Source: Dreissena polymorpha (Eukaryota > Mollusca > Bivalvia > Myida > Dreissenidae). Taken from it: DNA of 64,000 nucleotides. This document shows, in pieces, positions 10,861 through 23,670 of the stretch. The position numbers and the translations under genes are program-made. How positions within the stretch are numbered: the stretch's first letter is position 1; every line of letters begins with the position of its first letter. Under the pieces are notes generated by a model. The model was given only the letters and a program-made list of their open reading frames with translations, was not told the DNA's origin and made no database searches. The stretch lies in NCBI RefSeq assembly GCF_020536995.1, contig NC_068367.1, positions 67,095,192 through 67,159,191 on the forward strand, read 5' to 3'.

Positions 10861-13800
10861 ACATTTTTATATGAATTGAAGACGCCCACGTTTTCCACGA
10901 TAGGCACATGATGATTTACTTGTAAGCAATGTTTGTTTTTGTATTTTAACACTCATTTCCTTTTTAAGTTATTTATTTATTTATGCACACGAAATTACGA
11001 TGAACGTTTTGTTTTCAACTTCAACAAAATATTTTCCCAGTGACCATAATTACATATGGTAATGATAATTATTAATTCAATAAACTAAATAAAAAGGGAT
11101 GCAGATACGAAAGTACAAACATGTTACAACAGTTCTTCAGTATTTCAAAAAACTGGCAGATGCTGAACTATGAGACCATATCACCCACTTTGAATCTCCT
11201 TTGCAACAAACGTATTGTTGATTTAAACATTGTAGTAAATACACATTGTTTCATCACACAATACTTTATGCTAAATTCATTTTATACTAGAATTTTAAGT
11301 CTTAATGTTGCTCAATTAAAATAAAATTTAGCTCAAAGTCAGTTGCTGATACCCGCTTGTTTAAAAAAAGTAACTTCCTATGTTTCCACCAATCAAAATT
11401 CGCTTGTTTTCAAATAGATGGTGCCTGATACAATCAAAAGTCTTTCAACACCACTTTGTTAGGCCTAGATGGAGCACTAATAGGGATTCATGTTTACAAT
11501 GCACATTTGTTTTATTGGGGGGAGGGCTAATCTCTTATCTGATACCATACTGTGTCAGCCATACTCAATCTGGGAAATATCCACTGATAAGGCACATTGA
11601 CACTTTCAATATTTTAAATTAGTTACCCACAGCCTAATTTAGTTGTACTTGCCCTCTTAAAAGCTGCTGTAAAAGCTACTGATTCACAAAGTTTTTATGA
11701 GCAGACAAATTGCAACAATAAGACCATTAACATTATGTGAAGATAAAAAAGAATTCAGTACAATCCTCCTATTTAACACTATATCTCTGTCTTTTAACTT
11801 CAGTTATTTGCTATGGTGTTGCTCTTTTTTATGAAGATGCACTAAAATACACTTGTACAGAAAGAATCTTTTTTTGCAAATCAGAAGATACACTTAGATG
11901 TTTATTGCCCATATGCATTTTAACCTTATATTATGCTAAGTGATATGATAAACTGACTGGTTTTTAATCTAGATGGGTTACACTTTACATAACACACACT
12001 GTTCTTTCGTTAACTTCTAGTACGCGATTAAAATCAATAACGAATGCATTTTATATACACAGTGCCCCAGATAAGCTGCGTATCTGCGTCTTTCACCCTA
12101 TTAAAATGTTTAAAACGCAAATAAATATAATGTCATGCGTAATGAAAACGCACCCAATGTGACTTTAACGCACATTCGTAAAATTGATGCGTACGATACA
12201 AAAGCTTTGATGGAAAAAACTTTGCTCATTTTCGGTAGTTTGTGTTATGGTTACGCATGCGTAATAAATTTCCTTCTATATTTAATATAAAATACTTGAA
12301 GTTCGATATCAATTGTTACCTTGATCAAGCGTATAGCCACTATTTCATCATTCATCATTGGAAAGATAAATGCATAATCTTTTGAAAAAATGCATGTCAT
12401 GTGTTGTAACTCAAAATATTCACCTTACAATAGGCACACCGATTTTGACACCTGTGGAGGCGGCCATTTTGGGCTCAAATAGTATTACCTACTTTCAAAG
12501 CCGGGAATCATCAACAGAAAACGTAGAGCACAAAAATGGCTTTTTTCTTATTGCTTACAAATATACCTTTAATTTTATACCAAAACATCCCATTTGCAAT
12601 GTATTTGACAAATCCTAGTCAGCATGCACTGAACAATGTGCGCTTAGTATCAAGTTAACTGCATGTAACCCAGCAGACAGGAGTTCCGGTTTGGGGTTAT
12701 ATGACCTTATTAGTTTCGCAAAGCGGCGACGCTTTCTTTTAGCAAGCGCCCGTTTGACGGGGCAGGAAAACAGTTAAAGTTATTCAAACGCTCTGCGGAA
12801 TAGATTTTATAGTTAAATAAAGCGTCTGACCAAACTATTTACAACGACATACATGCGTTTTCAATCTGACTTAATCCGTCGTTCATTGTGCATGTATTTT
12901 GAAAGCATCTGTACTTTCAGTTTCTATTTCTATGCGTAATAAAAATGTCTATGAGAGGTCGAAAGACATACGCAATTGTTGCGCCAAAATATCAGTCGAC
13001 CGCAAACTTTTTTGAACCAAGAAAGCAAGAGCCAATAAGTGCCGAATCTTCGTGTTATCGATTTTTTAAGTTTATATTATGGACAGTTTCAAGGATTAAA
13101 GATGTTATGAAACTTAAGTTTCTTAAAGTTTAATCATATTTGTTTACAGTTTTATTGAATCAATACAACAGTGCAGCTTCAACAGAAGTAAAGCAGCAAT
13201 GAGTTTACGGTTTGCATTGTTATAACTGATTTCACCCATTTCAAGAATGAAATCACCCTATTTCTCAAAATCAATAGGTGAAATCCCAATTTCCCAAAAT
13301 AATTATAAGGGGCACTCATACATAATTATATTTATTTAACTATTTTGACATACAAACAATTTCGAAACAATTGTTTTAATTGAAGCATAATGCGCTGTGC
13401 ACAGTATTTCCTAAACTCTTTGCTTCCTGCTGAATGTTCGCTTATATGCCCAGTGTTGACCAGTACTTATGTCAAAGCTTTATGCACTCTTTGTAATTAT
13501 GGAAGCCTCTACCCTTCGTCACTTTCCCTATTAAATCGTTAATTCGGTTCGACCGAATCAAACAATATATGGTTTGCGAATGGCATTCGAGGCACTGTGC
13601 AACAGTGTCTGTTTTCACTTATGAAATTGATTAGGGTGAAATAGATACCAAGTCATAGTTATAATAATTATTCTTCCCACATGAATGTTAGACATTCCGG
13701 GGCTCATGTGGTGGGTTAGGGAAGGCTTTCATCTCCATATTAATTTTTGATAACGTTTTTAGAATCGAATTACCTCATTTTAGGCGCTATGACCCTTGGC

Positions 13801-13870
13801 GAAAAAATAAGCAACAAACTTATTGAAAAAGAGGAGTTTTTTAAAATTGTTTTAACCATTCCCCTTATAG
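10861..13870. other. Noncoding stretch, no gene recognised
   Basis: AT-rich DNA with several short open frames (for example 62 aa at 12,945-13,133) that match nothing I know. A block at about 12,060-12,260, rich in 'acgca'/'gcgta' words, looks like a dispersed repeat, but I could not define its ends. Confidence 0.35.
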
Positions 13871-15379
13871 ATACGTATAGTCCGGACTGTTGAGTGATAC
13901 AGTGGTTACTGTGTTACACAGACGTATTCAGCTGAGCTACCATCAGTCATCAGGTATTTCGCCCCTAATCTCGGAACACCCTCTTGATGGCGGAGTAGCA
14001 GTGTTGATCATACACTGCTCGTCTGTGATGGCTTCCATGGTGTTTAATTGCATCGTAGCCAGAGCCAACCTGACGGCCTCGTTGCCGCCTTACCAAGGGC
14101 CCGTACAGAGCTTTTCCTAGCCCTGCCTTTGATGTCCAAAGCTCGTAGCGCTTTTTACACGGATTGCGCAGGGAAGCCCCTACATCCTACTTCTACAGGG
14201 ACGATCCTGGTGGTGTACCCTCTCTCCCTGCAAATATCTGCCAGTTCTTGCTTCTTTTATCGCTTCTTTTCATTTGCCTCATCAGTTCCTTCTTACCAAG
14301 GAACAGTCAGTTCCAGGAGTATCATCTTCTTTAGAGCTGTTGACCAGATGATTTTGTCCGGGGGTAGGTTTGTTTAAACGACATCTGGGAATACGTGTTT
14401 CTGTTGGATGTCGACCTTCATCTCCTAGCGTATGGCCTCTTGTAGCAGGCTTGTGTTCCAGCTACCCTTATCCTTCTGTCATTCTCTCACAAAGTTGATG
14501 TAATCTGGACCTCTGGTGTTGATTTGTCGCTTCTTCCTTCTTTCTTGCTCCAGGATGTCCACAAGCACTCACATGACGTGTTCATGCTTCCATCCGTAAC
14601 GTCCTTGAGAGAGAGAGAGCAATATGAAAGAATGATAGGACATGCGTTAGTCCCTCTCTGGCTGCATAATGAACAACTTGGGTCGTCGCCTTGCTAACAC
14701 CTTTCAATGTTAGCAGGTGTCGACAAAATATCGTATATTGATCTCAGTTAAAAAAGGAAAGCTGGAGAGGTTAATACGTCCAAAGCTCATTCCATGTCAG
14801 CTTTCTCTCAGACAGATACTATCGACTCCAACTACCTTGCTGGCCCATATGAACTTATCTTGCAGACCGATTGGTATCTTCTGACCTTCTTAACTACTGT
14901 TGCACCATGAAGCGTCTTTCCTGGCTGTCTGCCTTGTCCCACCGGGGTTGTTACCCATGTCCTAGACCTTCACGTCCTTTTTCGGTAGCCCGAACAATGA
15001 CCTGGTGGTGTAGACTACTCTCGGGTTGTTCAACTGCCTTGGTTACCAACTACTTCCTCCTTGTTCGGATTTTTATACCAACCTTACTAATCTTCTGATC
15101 TGCGGAGTCCCTTAGTGTAAGTAACAACCGTGCTTTGGCTACCTTGTATTCCTCTATAAGGGATGTTTGTGGCATCTGTAGTTTGGTAGATCTTCCATAG
15201 TGTCCTTTGAAGCTGAACGATGGTGGCAGCCCTAGCCACCTTCTGATGTGCTTGCTTACTGCCTGTTCGAGTTGCTCTACTAGACTAAGTGGCATCTCGT
15301 TGACTGACCATCAGTGGCCAAACAAGCCTTGGTAGTAGACCGTGCTGATAGATTCAGGACTTGAACTTCCTTAGGAGTT

Positions 15380-16146
15380 CTGTTCAGTCAATTCTCCGGA
15401 TACTCTCTTCGAGCTATTGTCGGATTTTTTCTTTGCTGCTCTTGTCAGAGAGTGTGGAATCAAACAATTTACCTAGGCACTTGATTGGGTTATCTACACA
15501 TGATGGGATAACCTCGCCTTGGATGAATAGCTTGAACTGTGTTGTGACCTTTCCCTTCTTTACTACCAGACACCTGGACTTCTTTGGTTTAAAAAACATT
15601 CTTGCCCATGTCACAATTTCATCTTGGGTTTTCAGGATCAGGATAGCTTTGATTTGGGTTTTGTGGTGATGGTTATATCATCCATGGATCCTCTGTTGGC
15701 TGGAAGACGGATGCCTGCGTTTGTAAGTAAAGCCCCCGTGTTTCTCTTTCAGCTGCTCTGAGGATCATATTAATTCCCATTACAAAGAGAATCAAGGAAA
15801 TAGAACAGTCTGTGACTATTCCCTTTTCTGGAGATATCAACGATGTTGTGAAGCTCTGGCAAGAACACCTAAGGTGGATATTGCTGTAGTAGGTTCGCAT
15901 GAGGCTCCTTGCATGCTCTGCTACATAGTAATGCTGTAGTGCTTCTTGGATTAGTTGGTGGGGAATGAAGCAACAGGTGTTTGCGAGGTATAGCCACACT
16001 AAAGTCAGGTTCTTTTGCTTTGTTCTAGCATTGTGAAGCAGTTGAGTGAGGGCAGCACACCCTGAGAATCCAGGGATGCCACCTTCCTGTATTGATGTGT
16101 CAATGTTGGCGTTTGTGGTCATGTATATGGTAAGCCTTCTTGCCAA
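15380..16146 (-). pseudogene. Reverse transcriptase core of the minus-strand LINE
   Basis: The frame from 16,146 contains GGIPGFSGCAALTQLLHNAR, LVWLYLANTCCFIPHQLIQE (palm A; the usual Asp of the 'DLANAY' type is Tyr here) and EKGIVTDCSISLILF (palm B, normally GxxQGCxxS-like). The catalytic box survives as SMDDITITTKTQIK at about 15,677-15,685, but in another frame. It is followed by TWARMFFKPKKSRCLVVKKG and NPIKCLG. The replaced palm-A Asp and the frame change just before MDD make it non-functional. The first residues of RT lie upstream in degraded DNA. Confidence 0.7.
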
Positions 16147-17291
16147 GAAAATAATATTCCCTTTTCTCTGAGAAGCGAGATTGTTCGAAATTGCTTGACA
16201 TTATTGGAATCTTTCTTTTTAGGGAGAAACAGCTCCCTGCTGCCTACCAGCATTTTGGAACCGAGCCTTTCTTCAATACAGCTCTAAGGAGGAGCCAAAG
16301 TCTGCTAAGGAGCTTTGGGTATTTCTTGTAGACTTTGTATGGGATAACACTTGGACCAGCAGCAGAGCAGGCTCTTGCTCACTTGACAACATCTTTGACT
16401 TCTTTGAGTGTTGGCTCTTTCAGGTCCTATGGGAACTGTGGGTGATCACAGGAACGTAAAGTCTGAGCCCTTTCTGGGTCGTAGTGGACTTTTCTTAGGT
16501 GTTGGGCTACTTCCTTCTTGTAACTTTGAATGCCACCTCCTCTCTCTTCGCCTAGCAGAGACTTGGTGAACTTGTAAGGGTTTGCGATGAAAGCTGCCCT
16601 TTCCTTGTTCGTTCTCTCCATTTTCTCCGAGGTCGTTCTACTCTTTGCAAGATTTTCAATCTAAATCTAAGCTCTTCTCTAAGCTTTGCCAATCTCTTTC
16701 TTTCTTCTTCACTGGCCTTTTTGTATCTCATTCTCAGGGAATTAAGTTCTTCACTTTCCGTTATTTTTTCATGTTCCCTCCTGTTTGGGTTAGGAGCTGG
16801 TTTATATTGTCTCTCCTTTTCCTCAATGCCGAATGGTTTGAGACCCAGTGAGTAGGCAAGGGTGTTCAAGATGTTGATTTTCCTTTCTACCCTACCCTTC
16901 AGAGTGCACTTTAGGATAATGTCAAGCTTGTTGCCGAAAACACTCCAATTCTTGTCATTGGTTCTTGGTCAACATATCTTCTGGCGTTTGGTGATGTTGG
17001 ATACTTTCCTTCTGTCTTTTGTTGACAATTGGTCTGTGTTCTCTTTGTTGGGATTAACAGCTGGGCTTTCTATGACTTTTGGAGGAAAGATTTGGGATAC
17101 TTCTCCTCTTTATTGGCTTAAGTTTGGACATTTTTCTGTCTTGTCTGTCGGAGTCGTCAGCAGTTCATCCTCTTAACTGTCACCAACTTCTCTTTCTGTC
17201 TCTGCTAAGGATCCCAATGACTGTACTTCTTCAGGCGGGCAACCACTTCCAGTTAGTGACAAAGCTGGTGCTGAGAGACTTCTATGGTTTG

Positions 17292-17489
17292 CTACCTGAC
17301 CAGTATTCTCCCTCGTCGTATCAGGCGTTGCCTCAATCGGTTTGCTGAAAGTTGCTCCTCGCCTGGTGAATGTTTTAGAACGCGAAAGTTTTTGCAGGCT
17401 TTTCCGCATGTACAGGCCACTGTATCGGTCATTGTCCCTTGTTGTTTCCTGGTCGATTCAATTGTGTTTTCCGTCAAACTATTCCCCAA
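17292..17489 (-). pseudogene. N-terminal zinc-finger segment of the minus-strand LINE
   Basis: A 65-aa frame with CTCGKACKNFRVLKHSPGE. The spacing (Cys-x-Cys-x3-Cys, then His) is a decayed form of the CxxCGKxCKNxRGLKxHQ type of C2H2 finger found at the N terminus of R2-like elements. It marks the approximate 5' end of the element. The finger has lost its normal second His/Cys pair. Confidence 0.5.
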
Positions 17490-17619
17490 AACATCCGTAT
17501 CAACTCGAGTATATTACTGCATGTTTACTGCTTTTCAAGTTTCTGTTCAAAACCCAAAAATCCTGAAACGACTGAACATGCGTAAGTAAGCGGAAGTGAT
17601 GTGTATGTGTTCATACAAC

Positions 17620-18000
17620 AATGAATACACCCAAGCTTTCCATGCAAATGAACCGACATTGCACATGTTGCATACTTTTAGCCCTTTTAATTGAGACAAA
17701 GGATCGACACGAAATATAAATGAACTATTTATTTGAAGCTGGAACATGTACTCGTCGCCTTAACACTAACCTTTAGAATTGTGTTTCGGATAAAAAACGC
17801 GTTAAAATTATTATTCGGCAGTGTGTTTCGGATAACAAATTTAATTATGAGATTTTTGCAAAAGAGTAACAGTAATGTAATGAGTTTAACGATCACTTGG
17901 TTAAATGCTTTACGAGTCAAATACAAAAGTCAGCATGATGCATGAAATTCACAATTCACGAGAATTACCGGTACACCTGATTGGCATCATCAGTCTATAA
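17620..18000. repeat. Dispersed repeat, copy B (partner at 150-660)
   Basis: This is the same ordered blocks as at 150-660: 'ttttaattgaga..atcgacac', 'gtgtttcggataaaaaacgcgtta', a second 'gtgtttcggataacaaatttaatta', 'gcatgaaattcac' and 'ggcatcatcagtct'. It begins soon after the 5' end of the minus-strand LINE. The LINE may have inserted next to or into a repeat of this family, but I could not find the missing half on the other side of the LINE. Confidence 0.55.
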
Positions 18001-18059
18001 AGAAACTGGCCAAGATTGATGTGGCAATTACGTCATGCGTCGTCTGAATGAGTTTTCTG

Positions 18060-21000
18060 TTAAGTGACTGTTAAATGGCCTGTGGAAACCATAAAGTTGA
18101 ATGGCAAAACATGAACTAATTGCTTATTGCACAAACATTGTACGTGACCTTAACTCTGCCGAACATCAGAACTTTATACTATTTTACGATTAGACACCGT
18201 TATTTTTGTTTCTTTTATGGCAATCAGAACAAAACTATGTGTGCGTTCATGTGATGAGATAAGAAGCGGATGTACAGTATTGTAGTCCCTAAGTATAACT
18301 CACGAACCATGAAAAACATCACGAAATAAAATCACGATGTTCGCAATTTTTGTCATTTTAAAGATACACCATTAGTTTGCATTTTATTTTTGTTAATAAT
18401 TGTAATAGATAATTTATCTGTATGAATACTATGACAATTGTCCTAGTCAAGTTTATACAAACAATTTGTTTTTATGTTATTTGCTTTTGTTTATCAGTTG
18501 CTTATCCATCATAACGTTATCTCATAAGATGGCTTATCAAATTGTATAGTGTTCGAAACAGTTTCTTGTAACGAGCATCGACAATCGTATCCTACAGTCA
18601 AGCTATCTGTTAAATTTCAAAGTTTACAAGTTAAGACGATTTTGCTTCTATTTTAAGTATAATGTTTGATTTTAAAATCTATGGATATTCTCCACACAAT
18701 CGCGCATGCTTTTCGTTTGGTTAGCATACAATTATTATTATAGGTAATGTTGCTCTTGGCTGTGGTTTTGTTATCATTAAACCAATATTAATGTTAACAT
18801 ACAGTAAAATTATGCTCGGCTAAATGTATTTCATTTTACCAAAATCTTGTTTTATGAATGGAACAATACACGCATCTAGCTATAGATGAAACATGTTTTC
18901 TATGTCCTTTGTTTATGAATAATTGTCTTATGTTTCTGTAAATGGCAATAAACTTGATCTTACAGGAAGACTATAACATTTTGAGTAATAATTCTTATGA
19001 ATAAACATAAACGCAAATAGTGATTAGTAATGCGTCTATTATTGCCAATGACTTATTGCGTAGTGTGGCTTTAAATGCTGCTTGTTATGATAAACTGTAA
19101 TAATCAGACCATATTCTGTAACGATTCTGTTGGCCATGACCTATATTACAATTGGTGCATCGATACGGCACGAACACCTTACTCAGGTTTCTGTATAAAA
19201 GGCCTTTTTAATTTAACATAACATTAACGTTTCGCCAGGGATAAACAGAAAAGGAAAAATGTTCAGATTCCTGTCTGTCGTGCTTTTTATTCGTGCGTAT
19301 GTTTGGTAAGCCAAATTGATTGAATCGTGATTTTATAATGTGATCTTGTTCGTTTTCAAATGTAAATGGGATTTTTATGCAAAAAATTAAGATCATTGTT
19401 GAAATAAAATAAATGTAAATTCGAGTACTGCTTTATGTTTAACTGTTGATAAACATATTTTTATATACAATCTTTATTCAAACTTAGTTAAACATAGTTT
19501 ACATGGTCATTGTAACACATTATGTTTAATCAAGTATTATACAAGTAACTGAATAAAAACATTTAAAATAGGATCAAAAAAAGGTCATTAACAAACAAAA
19601 ACTATGCATAAAACATAAACAGTACTTACATATAATCGATATTTTTACTCGACATTCGAGCGATCATTTGCCTTTGCCGTGTATTAGATGGCTTAATGCG
19701 TTGCTAAGTTTCAAAACTGTCGTGGGTTACTAGGTATTGAGCTGACCCCTTCATCAGTTTATACTGTTACATAAGTGTCCAATCGTATTGTGCTTAAGTA
19801 ATTTTTAACAACAACATTATAATTAAAGAAGTATTCAAATAAAGTGGTCTTATATGACTTTTGTTTGAGTCGCTATGCTAAGAGATTTGGTGTTGTTTTT
19901 TTTTTCAATTCCGTGTATTTAGATTCGGGATGGATTAAGTGTCTTTAATCCGGATTTAAATTAATTTCGATTGACCCTCTCAACGTAGTTATCATAAATA
20001 CCTTTCAAAGTATTTGTTGTCATATGATGTATATACTCAGGGTGCAGAATAAACGGTGTTTTCAGGGGCTTAGACACGGGCTTGACAGAATGTTAACACA
20101 CCGTTAAGAACTTTATTTTTGTAAATATCTTAAGTTATTTAAATACATTTGCAGAAAATCTTTAGTGCACAAAAGACAGTTTTTCTTGCAGTTTGTGCCG
20201 ATATCTTAAGGTACAAACATAAATATTTATTGAATATGTCTGAAATCGGTGACAAAATTTCACGATGCGTGAAGCATAACCGTATACATGAATGCAGTTA
20301 AACTATAATTTTTAACAAGAACACATGCTTATTAGATAAAGTACTTCTGATGTAGTTCACATTGCCATGAACAGCATAAACGTCTGTCTTAAGAATTTTG
20401 TTTTTAAAGTTATTTGAAAAAAAGCACCGGTGTTTTAGGTCAATTAACGTTTAATTGGAACCCCACAAAGTCACGTGATCCTGCACCCTGATAATGTGTT
20501 GCTGGTTTTAAAAGATAGTAAAAGATAGTATTAGTAAAAATGACAAATTGTAGAATATTTGTTTATAAATTTACGAAAACAATATACGTTGCAGCAAAAA
20601 CGATAAGATTAAATTTGTTGACACTTTATCAAAGTTGACTTTTCCCCGGTTCGCTTATCTCAACACATTCATTTATGGTTTCAAAAGCGTATTAGCTATT
20701 TATAACTCTCCTGTTGTTGTTTTGAAATTTCCAAGAAGGCGGAATTAACCAAACATATTCAAAATCAAAATATGAGCTGAGCTCTAGCGTAGCGGATGAA
20801 GCATCCACATTTTACAAGAAAAAGGGTACACTATCTTTGTACGGTCGTAACTTTGTGATGCTATTACGCCATATGCATCCTATTTTGCAGCCTATTTTAG
20901 GTAACAATAAAATAAATCAATGCAATATGTATAAGTAATATTATCCTTACATTTAATAAGCAAATGGATCTAAATTTGGCATCAACAACCACAGTATTAT

Positions 21001-21200
21001 TCAATAGCAACAAATTGTAGTCTAATTGAGGATGATACATGGATTATATTATATATGAATTGTATCAATTAGATTGCGAACAGTTTTTATTCCCCATTTC
21101 TATTCACCTAATCTGACCGAGCAGTATTAAATGCCTTATATACCTTGCACTGTTATCGAGGGTTCTTTTGATTATATGTATAGACGCATTAGTATTCAAT
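18060..21200. other. Intergenic stretch upstream of the EF-hand gene
   Basis: AT-rich, with only short chance frames. The one definable feature is the inverted-repeat element at 20,038-20,490. If the EF-hand gene has a further upstream signal-peptide exon it should lie here, but I could not pick it out. Confidence 0.35.
20038..20490. mobile_element. Small inverted-repeat element (453 bp)
   Basis: Bounded by CAGGGTGCAG (20,038) and CTGCACCCTG (20,490), a perfect 10-base terminal inverted repeat. The interior has repeated 'cggtgtttt' and 'cttaag' words. I see no coding capacity and no clear target duplication. It is likely a nonautonomous DNA transposon; the CAGGG start would suit a hAT-like family. 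Confidence 0.5.
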
Positions 21201-21219
21201 GAAATAATATTTCTATAGC

Positions 21220-22658
21220 ATGTTCTGTATAACGAGCGTTGGTGTATACGTTTGTGTGTTTGTCAGTGAGAACACCATGTGCTGGACGGTGGATCACATT
21301 TCCAATCAAATCATGATGGAGGCCGATAAAAATCTGGACGGGATTATGCAGATGTCGGAGTTAATGAATGAGCTCACCGTTAGCTGGGGACTGACAAGTA
21401 TGTTAGAAAAGTGCTGCATAGTATTAACATGATCTTAGTACCACGTGTTGTTTTTAAGTTAAATGTTTCCTGTAGTTTTTACAATTAATAAGGAGCAAAA
21501 TATAAAATATAAGTTTTAGTACTGAGTCCGTGGTTGTGTTGCCAAAACGTAAATAAGAAGTACACAACATGTGTATTTTTACGAAGGACCATACATGATC
21601 CTCATAGCACTATACGCTATCATAAATACATATTTAATTATTTATTTCACTTTTAGGCGCCGGCCTGACATACCATGATTTCATTGCCTTCTGGACGGCC
21701 CAATATCATGACACCCACTCCACTGCTCACGCTTTTGTTGCCAACATTGATGTCGACAAGAATGACTTGATCAACGAGGCCGACATTGCTGCTCACCTTC
21801 AACAATTTGATATTAATCCCCGTATGATGTTTGATGTTTAATTAATTTATTGACGTTCTTCTTAATGAAATAGGTTATTCATGCGATTATAGAAATAATA
21901 AAAGTCTTGATTTCAGGATAAATAAATAAGCATTGATCATATTTACACACAACAGCATGTTTATTTTACATTTCAGTATAAAAACAAACATTTAAAAAGT
22001 GATTGGTCGAATACATTTGCAAGTGAATTGTTAGCTACTCCTACTATACGCGTGTATTCGCTCGGACATCGAATGGAAGTATATATCTCAAACTGCATTA
22101 TGTACAAACAATATTAATGCATTGCAGTGTTAGCTTACCATATTTGCAAATACTTAAGTAACGTGTTTAAATATAAAATATTATTGCCCTACAGAAAGTA
22201 TCCACTTTTATTAAAATGAAGTTCATTTAAACATATGCTTAATGTTTTGCAGACGATGGCCAAATACAAAAGGAAGAGTTCAACGCTTTCTTGCATGCAG
22301 TGAGTAAAAAACTGTTTTTGTACATATTTTTGAAGTACATTCAAAGCAATTTGAAGGAGAGTACACTTAAAACGATTGATACAGAAGATAAATATGTTTT
22401 GATTAAATATTCATTGAAATGTGAAAATAAATAGTGTTAAAATCATTTCTCAATGCTATTTTAAAATGAACATTAACTGTTCTGTGTGTATGGATAATAA
22501 ATTAATCATTTGATCCGAAACCCGTGGCTTCAAGACTTGACAGAAATGTTTCATATTTCTGTTCCTCAGCCATTAAATACAGTTTTCAATGCTGATTCTG
22601 ATATCTCTTTCAGGTACACCCTGATCCACACAACCATGGGGCCCATGGGTGCCATTAA
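21220..22658 (+). CDS. Secreted-type EF-hand calcium-binding protein, four exons
   Basis: The exon model is 21,220-21,397, 21,657-21,821, 22,253-22,299 and 22,614-22,658, all with GT/AG junctions and matching phases, giving 144 aa. The first EF-hand loop is canonical (DKNLDGIMQMSE). A degenerate hand (TSAGLTYHDFIAFW) follows. The third loop is DVDKNDLINEAD, with Asp at position 12. The fourth is degenerate (INPHDGQIQKEEF). The protein ends in a His-rich tail, VHPDPHNHGAHGCH. AATAAA lies about 48 bases after the stop. The start is uncertain: ATG 21,220 gives a hydrophobic, signal-like leader, but a good acceptor at 21,266 ('tttgtgtgtttgtcag') suggests that exon 1 may lie further upstream. It is probably an extracellular or vesicular Ca-binding protein of the kind common in molluscs; its precise role is unknown. 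Confidence 0.8.
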
Positions 22659-22703
22659 ATTATAGGTTGTTGACGTTCAATTGCCGTCTGTACAATTTAA
22701 ATC

Positions 22704-22709
22704 AATAAA
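22704..22709 (+). promoter_or_regulatory. Poly(A) signal of the EF-hand gene
   Basis: AATAAA 45 bases after the stop codon, at the expected distance for a short 3' UTR. Confidence 0.55.
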
Positions 22710-23194
22710 CACGCAAATTTTCATTTTTCGTCGTTATCTTTATAAACGCTGATCGAATGATTCACAGCAGTGAAACCGCATTTGAAATCTAAATTTGTTA
22801 ATAAGAAGCATGTAACTACACCAAACACTGATGTAATGATGTATCCAACAAGCTACAATCAAACGAACTCGTTAACATAAATTACGGTTCGTGGTTTTCT
22901 CCTCTAATCCATTACATAATACTTTTATACAAATCAGGATTTCTAGATGTGCAATAACATGTGATGAAGTTGTGTAATAAATAAGAATTATGACCAATTC
23001 ATTCCATCTAATACGGAGTTACTAAAGGGATCAACTGTCTAAAAATCTGTCATTTTGGCGGGATTTAAATACACTATTTTGGTCACTCTTCTAATATCAG
23101 CATTTTTATGACGTTATTAAAAATGATACTAGGTATAAATAAATGAAGCATACTTGACAGTATATGTTTTATTACTGTTCGATATATATAGGAT

Positions 23195-23330
23195 CTGGCA
23201 CGAGTTGTCATATCATACCATATTTCATTAAACGAGTTCAGGAATTTTGTTAGTAACTGAGCCTTTGGCGAGCTTACTAACGAATTTCCTAGACGAGTTT
23301 AATTAAATATGGTATGAAATGACAACGAGT
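23195..23330. repeat. Palindromic repeat (foldback)
   Basis: The left arm reads 'gttgtcatatcataccata..aattttgttagta' and the right arm is its near-complement, with a loop of about 20 bases around 'ctgagcctttggcgagc'. The arms are about 58 bases. It is a MITE-like hairpin with no coding capacity. Confidence 0.7.
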
Positions 23331-23550
23331 GACATATCTTTTTTTCACACATGCTTTTAAATGAGCAAATTAAATAAATATTTACGCAAACATAATGATA
23401 AATCCCGAATTTTGTTTACATTTCGTGACGTCATTTGGCGTTGAACGTTATAACAGCAAAATAACAAAATGCGATTAGTCAATCGAACGAAATTAAGCCA
23501 ATGAAAACGCTTAAAAAGTATAGTAGACATGTGTAAGATATAGAGAATAC

Positions 23551-23670
23551 ATGGTTGGTGCCGAGATGGAGAAAGTTTATCCGGTGAGGCTTAGAAAAAG
23601 AAAATAGGGCGAGCTTTAGCGAGCCCTATTTTTCTTTTTCGGGCCGAACCGGGCACCAACCATGTATTCG
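23551..23670. repeat. Second palindromic repeat
   Basis: 'aatacatggttggtgcc' near 23,551 is mirrored by 'ggcaccaaccatgtatt' near 23,652-23,668. The centre is a smaller stem, 'aaaatagggcgagctttagcgagccctattt'-like (about 23,600-23,631). The whole folds as one hairpin, as expected of a foldback MITE. Confidence 0.7.

Larger units (their letters stand above)
13880..17490 (-). mobile_element. R2/NeSL-like LINE, minus strand, defective
   Basis: Read on the minus strand the order is a zinc-finger-like Cys/His cluster (about 17,420-17,292), a basic linker (WSVFGNKLDIILK, then AYSLGLKPFG, about 16,980-16,800), a pre-RT segment with KERAAFIANPYKFTKSLLGE (about 16,620), the reverse transcriptase (about 16,150-15,400), a thumb-like segment (LEQAVSKHIRRWLGLPPSF, about 15,270) and a C-terminal segment near 14,230-14,110 (ADICRER, then SFGHQRQ). 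This order, and the lack of an upstream apurinic endonuclease, fit LINEs with a restriction-enzyme-like endonuclease. The clade name rests on memory of similar sequences. Many stops and frame changes make it a fossil. Confidence 0.7.
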
